Of a stretch of 64,000 bases of DNA, positions 48,181 through 62,834 are shown one piece after another. Location of the stretch: positions 62,001 through 126,000 of the forward strand of contig NZ_BFAG01000011.1 in assembly GCF_002897375.1 (NCBI RefSeq), in the 5' to 3' direction. The notes under the pieces were generated by a model. The model saw only the letters and a program-made list of their open reading frames with translations, ran no database searches and was not told the origin of the DNA. Made by a program: the position numbers and the translations under genes. This DNA comes from Deinococcus aerius (GTDB taxonomy: Bacteria; Deinococcota; Deinococci; Deinococcales; Deinococcaceae). Each line of letters opens with the position of its first letter. Position 1 is the stretch's first letter.

Positions 48181-49656
48181 GTGTCCGCCCCCCGGCCCAC
48201 CCACGAGCCCGCCCGCCCGGCCGCCCTGGCCCGGGCCGGGGTTCTGGACGCGGCGCCGGAGGAAACTTTTGACCGCATCACGCGCCTGGCCGTGCGCGCG
48301 CTGAACGTGCCCTACGCGGTGCTCACGCTGATGGACGCGGAGGGGGGATTCACCAAGTCCTGCCACGGCCCGGGGCTCGCCGGAATGGGCCTGCCCCGCG
48401 AGGAGCGGCCCCGCGGCTGGCCCACCCTCCCGGACGGTCCGCTGCACATCGGGGACCTGGCCGCCGACCCACGCTTTCAACGCCACCCGCTCTTCGGCCT
48501 GGGGTCGCGCCTGGGCGTGCGGATGTACGCGGGCGTGCCCCTGGTGACCCCGGGGGGCGAGCGGCTGGGCACGCTGTGCGTCCTCGATACCCGGGCGCGG
48601 ACGCTGGGCGCCCACGAGCAGGACCTCCTGCACAGCCTCGCCGCGCTCGCAACGGATGAGCTGGAGCGGCGGGCCTTGCGGCTGGACCTCGCCCGCGCCC
48701 AGGAGCAGGAGGCGCTCTTGCAGGACCTCGCCCGGCTGATCGAGGGTCCCCTGATGCCCGAGGAGACGGCCCGCAGGGCCCTGGGACGGCTGCACTCGGG
48801 CCTGCCCCTGGACGGGTCGGGCCTGCTGCGCCGCACCCGGGAGGGCGTGGAGGTCAGGGCCGGGGGAGGAGGGCACGGGGAGGTGCTTCGCGCCCTCGGC
48901 CCGGGGGGCGCCGGGTGGGCTGCCCACGAGGGGGAGGAACCCCTCTTCCTCGTGGGCGCCCGGGGGGTCGCGCAGGCCTTTCCCGAGCTGGCGGAGGCGG
49001 GGCTGGGGGCGCTGGCCTGGCTGCCCCTGCCGGGTGGGGAGGACGCGGCCCACGCCCTGGCCTTCCTCCGGGTGGGTGAATCCCCCTGGACTCCCGAGGA
49101 GCGCCGGGCGCTAGAGGCGGGCGCCCGCGCCGTGGCCGTGGCCCTGGAGCGGGCCGAACATGACCGGCGGCTGGAGCGGGCCGTCCTGACCGACCCCCTG
49201 ACCGGGTTGGGTAACCGCCACGCCTTTGACCGCGCGCTGGAGGAGGCCGACGGCCTGCGCGCGCGGGGCGGGGTGGGCTACGTGCTCGCGCTGGTGGACC
49301 TCGACGGGATGCGGCGGGTGAACGACGAGTACGGCCGCGCCCGCGGCGACGAGCTGCTGCGCGAGTTCGCCCGGCAGCTCCAGCACCCCGACGTGGCCGC
49401 CTACCGCCTGGGCGGCGACGAGTACGCCCTGCTCCACCTGAACCCCGGCCTGCCCGAGGCCGCCGCGCAGGCGCTCGTGAACCGGGTGGCGGGGGCGGTG
49501 CGCTTTACCCGCAGCCTGGCCTTCCCGGTGGGCGCGTCCGTGGGGGTCGCCACCGTGCCCGACGACGCCCCGGGGGCAACCGGGGCCCTGCGCGCCGCCC
49601 TGCGCCGGATGCACGCCCAGAAGCGCGCCCGCCGGGGGGCCGGGCATGGCCGCTGA
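48181..49656 (+). CDS. GAF-domain diguanylate cyclase
   Basis: 491 residues. A GAF domain at about 15-160 (ETFDRITRLAVRALNVPYAV...GVRMYAGVPLVTPGGERLG), a second weaker GAF-like region at about 180-320, and a GGDEF domain at about 330-485 with DPLTGLGNRHAFD and GGDEY at the active site. The inhibitory RxxD site appears as QHPD and so is probably lost. It would make cyclic di-GMP from GTP in response to a GAF ligand. GTG start, TAGGGT 6 nt upstream; divergent from plsY. Confidence 0.9.
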   Translation: MSAPRPTHEPARPAALARAGVLDAAPEETFDRITRLAVRALNVPYAVLTLMDAEGGFTKSCHGPGLAGMGLPREERPRGWPTLPDGPLHIGDLAADPRFQRHPLFGLGSRLGVRMYAGVPLVTPGGERLGTLCVLDTRARTLGAHEQDLLHSLAALATDELERRALRLDLARAQEQEALLQDLARLIEGPLMPEETARRALGRLHSGLPLDGSGLLRRTREGVEVRAGGGGHGEVLRALGPGGAGWAAHEGEEPLFLVGARGVAQAFPELAEAGLGALAWLPLPGGEDAAHALAFLRVGESPWTPEERRALEAGARAVAVALERAEHDRRLERAVLTDPLTGLGNRHAFDRALEEADGLRARGGVGYVLALVDLDGMRRVNDEYGRARGDELLREFARQLQHPDVAAYRLGGDEYALLHLNPGLPEAAAQALVNRVAGAVRFTRSLAFPVGASVGVATVPDDAPGATGALRAALRRMHAQKRARRGAGHGR

Positions 49657-49684
49657 CGCCCCGGGCCCCGCTACCCTGGAGCCG

Positions 49685-50116
49685 ATGACCGTCACCCTGC
49701 TCGATCACGTCGCCATCGCCACCCCCGACCTCGACCTCGGGGCCGCGCCCTACCTCGCCCTGGGCCTGACCCCCGAGGGGCCGGACGAGGAGGTCCCCAC
49801 GCAGGGGGTGCGGGTGCGCGCCTTCGTGGTGGGCGAAACCCTGATCGAACTCCTGGCCCCCACCCGGCCCGACAGCCCCATCGCCGCCTTTCTGGAGCGG
49901 CGCGGCCCGGGCCTGCACCACACCGCCTATCGGGTGGCCGACCTGGAGGCCGAGATGGCGCGGCTGCGGGGGCTGGGCGCCCGCTTCCTCTCGGGGGTGC
50001 CGTCGCCCGGGCGGGCGGGCACCCGGGTCGCCTTCCTGCACCCGAAATGGGGCGCGGGCACCCTGATCGAACTCGTGGAGCATCCGGCGGGGCACGGGGG
50101 GCAGGGCCACCGTTGA
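49685..50116 (+). CDS. Methylmalonyl-CoA epimerase-like VOC protein
   Basis: 143 residues opening LLDHVAIATPDLD, with ETLIELLAPTRPDSPIAAFL, GPGLHHTAYRVADLEAEMAR and GAGTLIELVEHP, the metal ligands and spacing of methylmalonyl-CoA epimerase. ATG 49685 is preferred because TACCCT ends 7 nt before it. Its stop overlaps the next start as TTGA. Confidence 0.87.
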   Translation: MTVTLLDHVAIATPDLDLGAAPYLALGLTPEGPDEEVPTQGVRVRAFVVGETLIELLAPTRPDSPIAAFLERRGPGLHHTAYRVADLEAEMARLRGLGARFLSGVPSPGRAGTRVAFLHPKWGAGTLIELVEHPAGHGGQGHR

Positions 50117-50487
50117 GCCGCCCCGCCCGACCCCTCTGGTGGCTCCCCACCCTCGCCGTGATGGGGGCGATCTGGTGGCTGAGTTCGCAGCCGCACACGC
50201 CCGGCCCGACGCTGGTGCATCCGCTTGACTGGGGGGCGCATTTCACGGCGTACCTGATCCTGGGCTTCTGCCTGGGCCGCGCGACGGGGCGGTGCGGGCT
50301 GGCGCTCGTGCTCGCCGCGTGGTTCGGGGCGCTCGACGAGGTGCATCAGGCCTTCGTACCCCCGCGCGAGGCGGGCGGGACCGACTGGCTCTTCGACCTG
50401 GCGGGGGCCTGGCTGGGCGCCTTCCTCGCCACCCGCCGCCGTGCGGAGGCGTCGCCCGTCGCAGTTCTGTCAGAAGCCCCCCGCTAG
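50113..50487 (+). CDS. VanZ-family membrane protein
   Basis: 124 residues. WWLPTLAVMGAIWWLSSQPH, DWGAHFTAYLILGFCLGRAT and ALDEVHQAFVPPREAGGTDW match VanZ-like proteins with four short helices. The start is TTG 50113, overlapping the epimerase stop. Function is unknown outside teicoplanin-resistance clusters. Confidence 0.85.
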   Translation: MSRPARPLWWLPTLAVMGAIWWLSSQPHTPGPTLVHPLDWGAHFTAYLILGFCLGRATGRCGLALVLAAWFGALDEVHQAFVPPREAGGTDWLFDLAGAWLGAFLATRRRAEASPVAVLSEAPR

Positions 50488-50497
50488 CCTGAGGCCC

Positions 50498-51451
<954 letters not shown>

Positions 51452-51462
51452 GGCCGAGTGTG

Positions 51463-54297
51463 ATGCGCCAGCCGCGTCGGCAGGACGCCCCCTCCCCCTC
51501 CCTGCGGCCCACCCGGCTGGGACTTGTCTTCCTGGGCCTGATCCTGGTCACGCTGGTGGGCTGCATCAATTACGGCCTGAGCCTGGGGTACGGGGTGACC
51601 TTCCTGCTCGGCGGCGTGTGGGTGGCGACGGCGGCGCACGCGACCCGGGCGGGGCGGGCGCTGGGGGCCACGCTGGAAGCCCCGGCGGAGGTGGTGGCCG
51701 GAACGGACGCGGCCTTCGTGGCGCGGGTGTCGAGCAGTGGCCCCGCTTTGACGGCGGTGGTCCGGGCCGGATCAGGACGGCGGGCGGCTTCGTCCACCGT
51801 CCATGTCCCGGCGGGGGAGACGGCGACGGTCACCCTCCCCGTCCCGGCGCCTGTCCGTGGTTCCCTCACGCTCACCCGCCCCGGCGTGGCGGCCCTCGAC
51901 CCCCTGGGGCTGTGGGAGGTGGGGCGCCCCCTCCCGGCCCCCGCCCCCCTGACGGTCTTCCCGGCGCCCGAGGCGAACGCGCCGCCCCCGCCTCCCCGCC
52001 CGGTCGCCAGCGTGGGGGAGGGGACGGGGCGCACCCGCGGCGACGAGGAGTTCAGCGGCCTGCGCGCGTACGTCCCCGGCGACTCCCCCCGGCAGGTCTC
52101 GTGGCGCCACGCGGCGCGCACGGGAACACTGCTCACCCGCGAGACGGACGCACCTGCGGGCACGGCGCTCGCCCTCGACTGGGCCGAGACGGCGGCCCTG
52201 CCCGGCACCGAGGCCCGGCTCTCGCGGCTGGCGGCGTGGGTCAATGCGGCGCGGCGCTCGGGCACGCCCTTTCGCCTCACGCTGCCGGGCGTGGCGCTGC
52301 CCGTCGGGGCGGGGGAGGCGCACGCCCGGGCGGCTCTGACCGCGCTCGCCCGGCATGAACCGCTGCCCGCTCCGCCCGCCCCGTCGAAGAAAGCCGTCCC
52401 CCGTCCCCCCCTCCCCGGCGCCCCGCTGCGCTTCACCCTGTTCGCCCTGGCGGTCGCGCTCGCCCCCGCCGCGCTCAGGCAGCCCGTGTGGCTGACCGCC
52501 CTCATCGCGGGCGTGCTGGGCTACAGCGCCGCGCGGACCCTGCGCCGCCTTCCCGCACCGCCCACCCTGCTCCTGGGCCTGACGGCGGGGCTGGGGATCG
52601 CCCTGCTGAACGCCGAGTACGGCACCCTGCTCGGGCGCGAGGCGGGCACGGCGCTGCTGGGCCTGCTCGTCGCGCTCAAGGCCGCCGAGACGCGCACCCG
52701 GCGGGACGGGCGGCTGCTCGCGCTCCTGGGGATCTTCGTGACCCTCACCCACTTCTTCTTCGGGCAGGGGCCGCTCGCGGCGGCGCACGCGGCGCTGAGC
52801 GTGCTGCTGCTGCTCGCCGCGCTGGGGGGTTGGACCGGGGGGACGGGCTCGCTGCGGGCGGCGGGAGTCCTCGCCCTCCAGGCCGCGCCCCTCGCCGCGC
52901 TGCTGTTCCTGCTGTTTCCCCGGCCCGACGGGCCACTCTGGCAACTCCCCGTGCAGGACCGCGCCCGCACCGGCCTGGCCGACGAGATCACCGCGGGCGA
53001 GTTCGGCGACCTCGCGCAGAGCCGGGCGGTCGCCTTCCGCGCCGACTTCGCGGGCTCCGTCCCCGCCCCCTGGGACCTCTACTGGCGCGGCCCGGTGTAC
53101 GAGGCCTACGACGGCCTGCGCTGGACCCAGGTGCGCGCCCGCGTCCCCTCACCCAGCGTGGAGTTCACCGGTCCTTCCCTGGCCTACACCCTCACCCTCG
53201 AACCCAGCGGCAAGCCGTGGCTCCTCGCGCTCGACACGCCGACCCGCCTGCCGCCCGGCGCGTTCCTGACTGACGCGTTCCAGGCCGTGACCCCCCGGCC
53301 CGCCACGGGCCGCACCCGCTACACCTTCGAGGGCCGCCGCGCCCGGCTGGGGGTGCGCGAAAGCGTGGAGCGCCTGAACTTCGACCTGCGGCTGCCGGTG
53401 GGGGAGAGCCCCCGGGCCCGTGCCCTCGCCGCGTCCTGGCGCACCCTACAGCCGGACGCCCGGGTGGCGGCGGCGCTGGAGTTCCTGCGGCGGGGCAATT
53501 TCCGCTATACCCTCTCGCCCCCGGCGCTGCCCGCGCACGACCGGGTGGACGCCTTCCTGTTCGGCACTCGGCAGGGCTTCTGCGAACACTACGCCTCGGC
53601 CTTCGCGTTCCTGATGCGCGCGGCGGGGCTGCCCGCCCGGATCGTCGGCGGTTACCTGGGCGGCGAGCCCAACCCCGACGGCGGCTACCTGATCGTGCGC
53701 CAGCAGGACGCCCACGCCTGGACGGAGGTGTGGCTGCCTGGTCAGGGCTGGGTGCGGGTGGATCCCACCGCCGCCGTCGCGCCCGCCCGGGTGAACGCTG
53801 ATCTGCCCACCGCGCTGCGCCAGCCCACCGCCCTGGCCGCCCCCTCGCCCGGGGGATTGGACCGCGTCGCCCTGCGCCTCGACGCCCTCCAGAACCGCTG
53901 GAATACCTGGGTCGCCGGGTACGGCGGCGATCAGCAGCGCGCCCTGCTGGGCCGCCTGGGCGTGGGCGGGGTCGGGAGCCCCCTCTACCTCGCGCTGGGT
54001 GGGGGGCTGCTCGCCCTGGGATTGCTGCCCGCGCTGTTCGCCGCGCGGGTGCGGTACCGCCCCACCGATCCCGCCGCCCGCCTGCTCGACGACCTCACCC
54101 GCAGGTTGCACCTGCCCCGCAACCCCGGCGAGACGCCGACCGCTTATGCCCAGCGGGCGGCCCTGAAGTATCCCGAGCAGGCGTCCGCCATCGTGGAGGC
54201 AATCCGGGCCTACCACAACGCCCGCTACGGCTCAGGCCGTGATGCCCGGGCTCTGTCCGACCTGCGGGCGGCGGTGCGCCGGGTGCGGGGACAGTGA
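51463..54297 (+). CDS. DUF58 and transglutaminase (TgpA-like) fusion protein
   Basis: 944 residues. The N-terminal part has two helices and a DUF58 domain (EEFSGLRAYVPGDSPRQVSW, then RHAARTGTLLTRE). The middle has about six further helices. A periplasmic transglutaminase-like domain follows with catalytic Cys in QGFCEHYASAFAFLMRAAG, His in QDAHAWTEVWL and Asp in WVRVDPTAAV, then a membrane helix and a DUF4129-like tail. In many bacteria DUF58 and TgpA are separate genes beside moxR; here they are one chain. It begins 11 bp after moxR; a GTG one codon upstream is an alternative start. Confidence 0.92.
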   Translation: MRQPRRQDAPSPSLRPTRLGLVFLGLILVTLVGCINYGLSLGYGVTFLLGGVWVATAAHATRAGRALGATLEAPAEVVAGTDAAFVARVSSSGPALTAVVRAGSGRRAASSTVHVPAGETATVTLPVPAPVRGSLTLTRPGVAALDPLGLWEVGRPLPAPAPLTVFPAPEANAPPPPPRPVASVGEGTGRTRGDEEFSGLRAYVPGDSPRQVSWRHAARTGTLLTRETDAPAGTALALDWAETAALPGTEARLSRLAAWVNAARRSGTPFRLTLPGVALPVGAGEAHARAALTALARHEPLPAPPAPSKKAVPRPPLPGAPLRFTLFALAVALAPAALRQPVWLTALIAGVLGYSAARTLRRLPAPPTLLLGLTAGLGIALLNAEYGTLLGREAGTALLGLLVALKAAETRTRRDGRLLALLGIFVTLTHFFFGQGPLAAAHAALSVLLLLAALGGWTGGTGSLRAAGVLALQAAPLAALLFLLFPRPDGPLWQLPVQDRARTGLADEITAGEFGDLAQSRAVAFRADFAGSVPAPWDLYWRGPVYEAYDGLRWTQVRARVPSPSVEFTGPSLAYTLTLEPSGKPWLLALDTPTRLPPGAFLTDAFQAVTPRPATGRTRYTFEGRRARLGVRESVERLNFDLRLPVGESPRARALAASWRTLQPDARVAAALEFLRRGNFRYTLSPPALPAHDRVDAFLFGTRQGFCEHYASAFAFLMRAAGLPARIVGGYLGGEPNPDGGYLIVRQQDAHAWTEVWLPGQGWVRVDPTAAVAPARVNADLPTALRQPTALAAPSPGGLDRVALRLDALQNRWNTWVAGYGGDQQRALLGRLGVGGVGSPLYLALGGGLLALGLLPALFAARVRYRPTDPAARLLDDLTRRLHLPRNPGETPTAYAQRAALKYPEQASAIVEAIRAYHNARYGSGRDARALSDLRAAVRRVRGQ

Positions 54298-54344
54298 GCG
54301 GAGGGATGAGGATAGAAAATCCCCCTATTCCTTATGCCACCCCA

Positions 54345-54412
54345 TCATCTGATGTTCCTTTTGGCCGCAGATGCTTTGAGTGCAACTATTCTTCTGTTCT
54401 TATTATAGTATT
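54345..54412 (-). pseudogene. Severed 3' end of the gene interrupted by the IS element
   Basis: Joined across one CTAG copy, the minus-strand frame from the 55618 gene continues through this stretch for 22 codons (E-Y-Y-N-K-N-R-R-I-V-A-L-K-A-...) to TGA at 54347-54345. The codons are AT-rich like the gene body. It is now cut off by the 874-bp insertion. Confidence 0.75.
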
Positions 54413-54416
54413 CTAG

Positions 54417-55290
54417 AGGCTGCCAAGAACAAGGTTGAACTTCCAGGGCGAGAGTTTGGACAGGGCAGAATGAGTGGGTGACCCGGCGAGGCTATCCCAG
54501 CGACGTGGACGACGACACGTATCTCTTCCTGCTTCCGTACCTGCTGCTCAGTCCCGAGGATGCAAGGCAGCGGAAATACAGCATCCGAGAGGTTTTGAAT
54601 GCCCTGCTGTGGGTGGCCTGCACCGGGGCACAGTGGGCCTACCTCCCCCACGATTTTCCCCCAGCGGAGACGGTGCGCCAACAGGCGCACCGCTGGTTTG
54701 AGGCCGGGTGCTTCGAAAACGCCGCCCACGACCTGCGGGTGCTCTCCCGCGTCGAGCGGTCCAGAAACGGGGAGCCGACGGCCATCATCATCGACAGCCG
54801 CACGCTGCAAAGCACGCCCGAGAGCGGCCACCGCGCGGGGTTTGATGGCGCGAAAAAGCGCAAGGGCACCAAGGTGCATCTGGCCGTAGACACCCTGGGT
54901 CATCTCCTGGCGGTGTTGACGACCCCGGCCAACGAGCAGGACAGGGCACAGGTCTTTGACCTGTGCCTGGAGGTGCAAGAAGCCACCGGCGTGAACGTTG
55001 AGGTGGCGTTCGTGGATCAGGGCTATACGGGAGAGCAGACCGCCCGACAGGCCACTGAGGCGGGCGTGGAGCTGGTGGTGGTCAAACGCCCGGAGGCGAC
55101 CAAGGGCTTTATCCTGCTGCCACGCCGTTGGGTGGTGGAACGCTCCTTTGCATGGTTGTCACGGTTCCGACGGCTGGGACGCGATTTGGAGCGTTTGCCG
55201 TCCACGCTGGTCGGATTCCATTTCCTGGCCGCCTGCGTTCTGCTCTGTCACAACCTCAAGCCTCTTTTTGCCTAACGTCCTTGGCAGCCT
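54417..55290. mobile_element. IS5-family-like insertion sequence, 874 bp
   Basis: Terminal inverted repeats AGGCTGCCAAGAAC (left) and AGGCTGCCAAGGAC (right, reverse complement) differ at one base. Flanking CTAG at 54413-54416 and 55291-55294 is the target duplication. One transposase gene fills the element. High repeat identity and an intact transposase suggest a recent or active copy. Confidence 0.9.
54478..55275 (+). CDS. IS5-family DDE transposase
   Basis: 265 residues from GTG 54478. An N-terminal DUF4096-type domain ([31 protein letters not shown]) precedes the DDE core: D in [35 protein letters not shown] in [10 protein letters not shown] and E in [20 protein letters not shown]. The frame is uninterrupted. 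Its end overlaps the antisense end of the 55618 gene. Confidence 0.93.
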   Translation: MTRRGYPSDVDDDTYLFLLPYLLLSPEDARQRKYSIREVLNALLWVACTGAQWAYLPHDFPPAETVRQQAHRWFEAGCFENAAHDLRVLSRVERSRNGEPTAIIIDSRTLQSTPESGHRAGFDGAKKRKGTKVHLAVDTLGHLLAVLTTPANEQDRAQVFDLCLEVQEATGVNVEVAFVDQGYTGEQTARQATEAGVELVVVKRPEATKGFILLPRRWVVERSFAWLSRFRRLGRDLERLPSTLVGFHFLAACVLLCHNLKPLFA

Positions 55291-55618
55291 CTAGATACTC
55301 AGCTAGATATGCCGAAGATAATATGTCCTTCATCACGAATTGCGCTTCCTGATAAATTTCGTCTGATAGAGTTAGCGCGGCCCCATTGTCATAGTCCGAG
55401 TAGTTCATCCCAGAAATTTCTAGCCTGATGTAATGCGTGCATATTCCTTTTGGACAAGCAAAAATTACATTCGTTTCAACATCGCCGTACTTGCTGGACA
55501 TCACCCCTCTAAGCTTTTCTGATATCCAGACAAACAGCCCAAAAGCAAACATGTTCTGCTCGCTGATTCTGTGAATTTCGTTGGAGAATGGCGCATCAAT
55601 GAATACAGTTATTGCCAT
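55256..55618 (-). CDS. AT-rich hypothetical protein, C-terminus replaced by IS sequence
   Basis: 120 residues now; the pre-insertion form would have been 131. It opens [20 protein letters not shown] and contains [17 protein letters not shown] and [19 protein letters not shown], with no family recognised. GGAGG precedes the ATG. Base composition is far more AT-rich than the window, suggesting transfer from elsewhere. The last 11 residues ([11 protein letters not shown]) are encoded by the IS right end. Confidence 0.7.
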   Translation of the reverse strand: MAITVFIDAPFSNEIHRISEQNMFAFGLFVWISEKLRGVMSSKYGDVETNVIFACPKGICTHYIRLEISGMNYSDYDNGAALTLSDEIYQEAQFVMKDILSSAYLAEYLEAAKDVRQKEA

Positions 55619-55697
55619 TGTGAGCCTCCAGAGTCGCCGGACTCCTCTATCTCTTGATCCCGTTGCAGAATGAGGACGGGGGACAAACCTCTGCTGC

Positions 55698-57182
<1,485 letters not shown>

Positions 57183-57279
57183 GGGTAGGGGCCTCCAGGG
57201 TCCGGGCAGGAACCGGGAGGCATTCTAGGGGCTGGGAAGGGAGCTGTCTGGACTGTTTGGCCGGAAGGTCGGGACGCGC

Positions 57280-57903
<624 letters not shown>

Positions 57904-58184
57904 AGTCCTCCAGATATAGCGCCTGCGGTTCAAAATTGCACCCCGTCAAACCTGGGAAGAGCGCGGCGGGTGGTGGGCGGCAGGGGGGACCGCACCGGAA
58001 CGGGCCTCTGCTCCCCGGGACAGGAAGGGTGGAGGGTCAACTCTGAGCCTCGCCGACCCCGGTGGGGAGTCCGGCTGCCCTGAGACCGCGGCAAGCCGGT
58101 TCCCCTCACCCCCTTGCCGCAACCCCAAAGCCGGGTTAGGGAAAAGGCCATCCTTTCCCTCCGGGCGTCCCCGATGCTGGCCCC

Positions 58185-58532
58185 ATGAAACCTATCACCC
58201 CCACGATGCACGGCGGCCTCGACTACGCCTCCTGCGCCACGATGCTGGCCGCCCCGTCACTGCTGAACCTCAGCCCCGGCGCCCGGACCCTGTCCTACCT
58301 GTTCGCCGGGTCGTACCTGATGGTCAGCGCCCTCACCGACTACCCGCTGGCGATCCGGCGCATGATCCCCTTTCCCCTGCACGGCAAGATCGAGCTGGCG
58401 ACCGTCCCCGCCCTGCTGCTCGTCGCCGCCCTCCAGAAGGAGACGCGCGACCGGGCCTACTTCCTGGGGCTGGCGGGCACGGTGGCCGGGGCCTACTCGC
58501 TGACCGACTGGGAGGCCAACCCCGACGCCTGA
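58185..58532 (+). CDS. Small membrane protein, 115 residues
   Basis: It opens MKPITPTMHGGLDYASCATM, with about four short hydrophobic segments (TLSYLFAGSYLMVSALTDYP, IELATVPALLLVAALQ, FLGLAGTVAGAYSL). No function known. GATGCT ends 6 nt before the ATG, near the leaderless pattern. The 281 bp upstream to the TetR gene contain no other gene. Confidence 0.7.
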   Translation: MKPITPTMHGGLDYASCATMLAAPSLLNLSPGARTLSYLFAGSYLMVSALTDYPLAIRRMIPFPLHGKIELATVPALLLVAALQKETRDRAYFLGLAGTVAGAYSLTDWEANPDA

Positions 58533-58538
58533 CCGGGC

Positions 58539-59241
<703 letters not shown>

Positions 59242-59275
59242 GAACCCCCGCAGGCACGGGGGCCTTTGGAAACTC

Positions 59276-59304
59276 ATCTTAGAGTTTGTGTCCGAGGTAC
59301 ACAA
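59276..59304 (-). promoter_or_regulatory. gntR promoter with overlapping palindromic operator
   Basis: On the minus strand TTGTGT (59304-59299), 17-bp spacer, TAAGAT (59281-59276). The inverted repeat TTGTGT-N7-ACACAA (59286-59304) covers the -35 and half the spacer, suited to repression by the GntR protein. Confidence 0.6.
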
Positions 59305-59528
59305 GGCGGCCTTGTCTGTTACGGGTGACGAGACATACGGGTGTGACCTTCCCCCGGGACCTCTGCGGGAAGGCGAGGTGAATTCGGTCGGCACCGGGGC
59401 GAGGAAAGACAAGCGAGGGCTCAACGCTCCCGCTGAGCTATGGAAGCTTCAGGCTCCCCCTTAAAGGACGGTTTTCATTCGATCCACACGCTGTTTTTCA
59501 ACCGCTTGATCGTCCGGGGCCGCCGCGT

Positions 59529-60530
<1,002 letters not shown>

Positions 60531-60633
60531 GCTCCCACCATACCCGCACCGGGGCGCGGCGTCCGCAGACTGACGCACGGTCCGGCGTCACCCCTGTCCC
60601 GCACCCGGGAACGCCGACGTTGGACCGAGTTCA

Positions 60634-60662
60634 TTGATTTCAGGTTAAGCGACTTCTACTCT
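60634..60662 (+). promoter_or_regulatory. Promoter of the DUF485-actP operon
   Basis: TTGATT (60634-60639), 17-bp spacer, TACTCT (60657-60662). The leader to the ATG at 60740 is about 70 nt. Confidence 0.7.
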
Positions 60663-60739
60663 GCGGCTAGCCCCACAACCCAGTCCGCGCCGTGGCCGAC
60701 GCTCCCCCCTCGCCCCTCACCGCCGCACAGGAGGACCGC

Positions 60740-61035
60740 ATGACCGTCTCCCGCATCCAGTCCGGCTCGCCGCCCCTGCGGAACGCCGCCTACCAGCGTC
60801 TGGTGGCCGAGCGCAACCGCTTCACGGTCGTCATGACCCTGACCTTCCTGGTGCTGTACTTCCTGCTGCCCATCCTGGCCGGGTACAACAAGCCGCTCAT
60901 GGCGACGAAGGTGTTCGGGAACGTGACCTTCGGGTACGTCTTTGCCTTCCTGGAGTTCGCGATGGGCTGGGTCATGGCCGCGATCTACGTCGTCAAGGCC
61001 CGCACCTTCGACCGCCTGGCCGCCGAGGCGCAGCG

Positions 61036-61039
<4 letters not shown>
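60740..61039 (+). CDS. DUF485-domain membrane protein
   Basis: 99 residues, two transmembrane helices ([20 protein letters not shown] and [20 protein letters not shown]). DUF485 proteins (YjcH-like) almost always precede actP and are thought to be its small partner. AGGAGG precedes the ATG; the stop overlaps the actP start by 4 bp. Confidence 0.93.
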
Positions 61040-62628
<1,589 letters not shown>

Positions 62629-62652
62629 GAGCGGCGAGCCAATCGCAACCAG

Positions 62653-62677
62653 CCCCCGGCCCCGTGTCGGGGGTTTT
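62653..62677 (+). terminator. Intrinsic terminator after actP
   Basis: CCCCCG-N9-CGGGGG followed by TTTT, 24 nt after the actP stop. It separates actP from acs. Confidence 0.8.
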
Positions 62678-62758
62678 CCTGAAAGGGCGCCGCCCGGGAG
62701 TTTGAACCCGGTTCAGTACCCCTGCCGTAACCCTACATGTGACGCGTGTATGCGGCGC

Positions 62759-62764
62759 TACATT
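62759..62764 (+). promoter_or_regulatory. Possible -10 of acs
   Basis: TACATT lies about 70 nt before the acs ATG. A TGTGA half-site at 62738-62742 occupies the -35 position, which would fit CRP-type control, but no matching second half-site is clear. Confidence 0.35.
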
Positions 62765-62834
62765 AGGCGCACCCACAACCCAGTCGCCGCTGGCAGGCGC
62801 AGCAGCCCGCGTTTCTCCCCCCTCGGAGGTCCCC

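Noticed and set aside
59401..59460. On the minus strand a TAGCTCAGCGGGAGCG stretch resembling a tRNA D-arm
   Set aside because: No matching acceptor, anticodon or T-arm follows; the D-loop is too short. Probably coincidence or an old remnant.
62701..62834. CRP-like operator upstream of acs
   Set aside because: Only one TGTGA half-site is visible; the opposite half is not a match, so it is not called as an operator.
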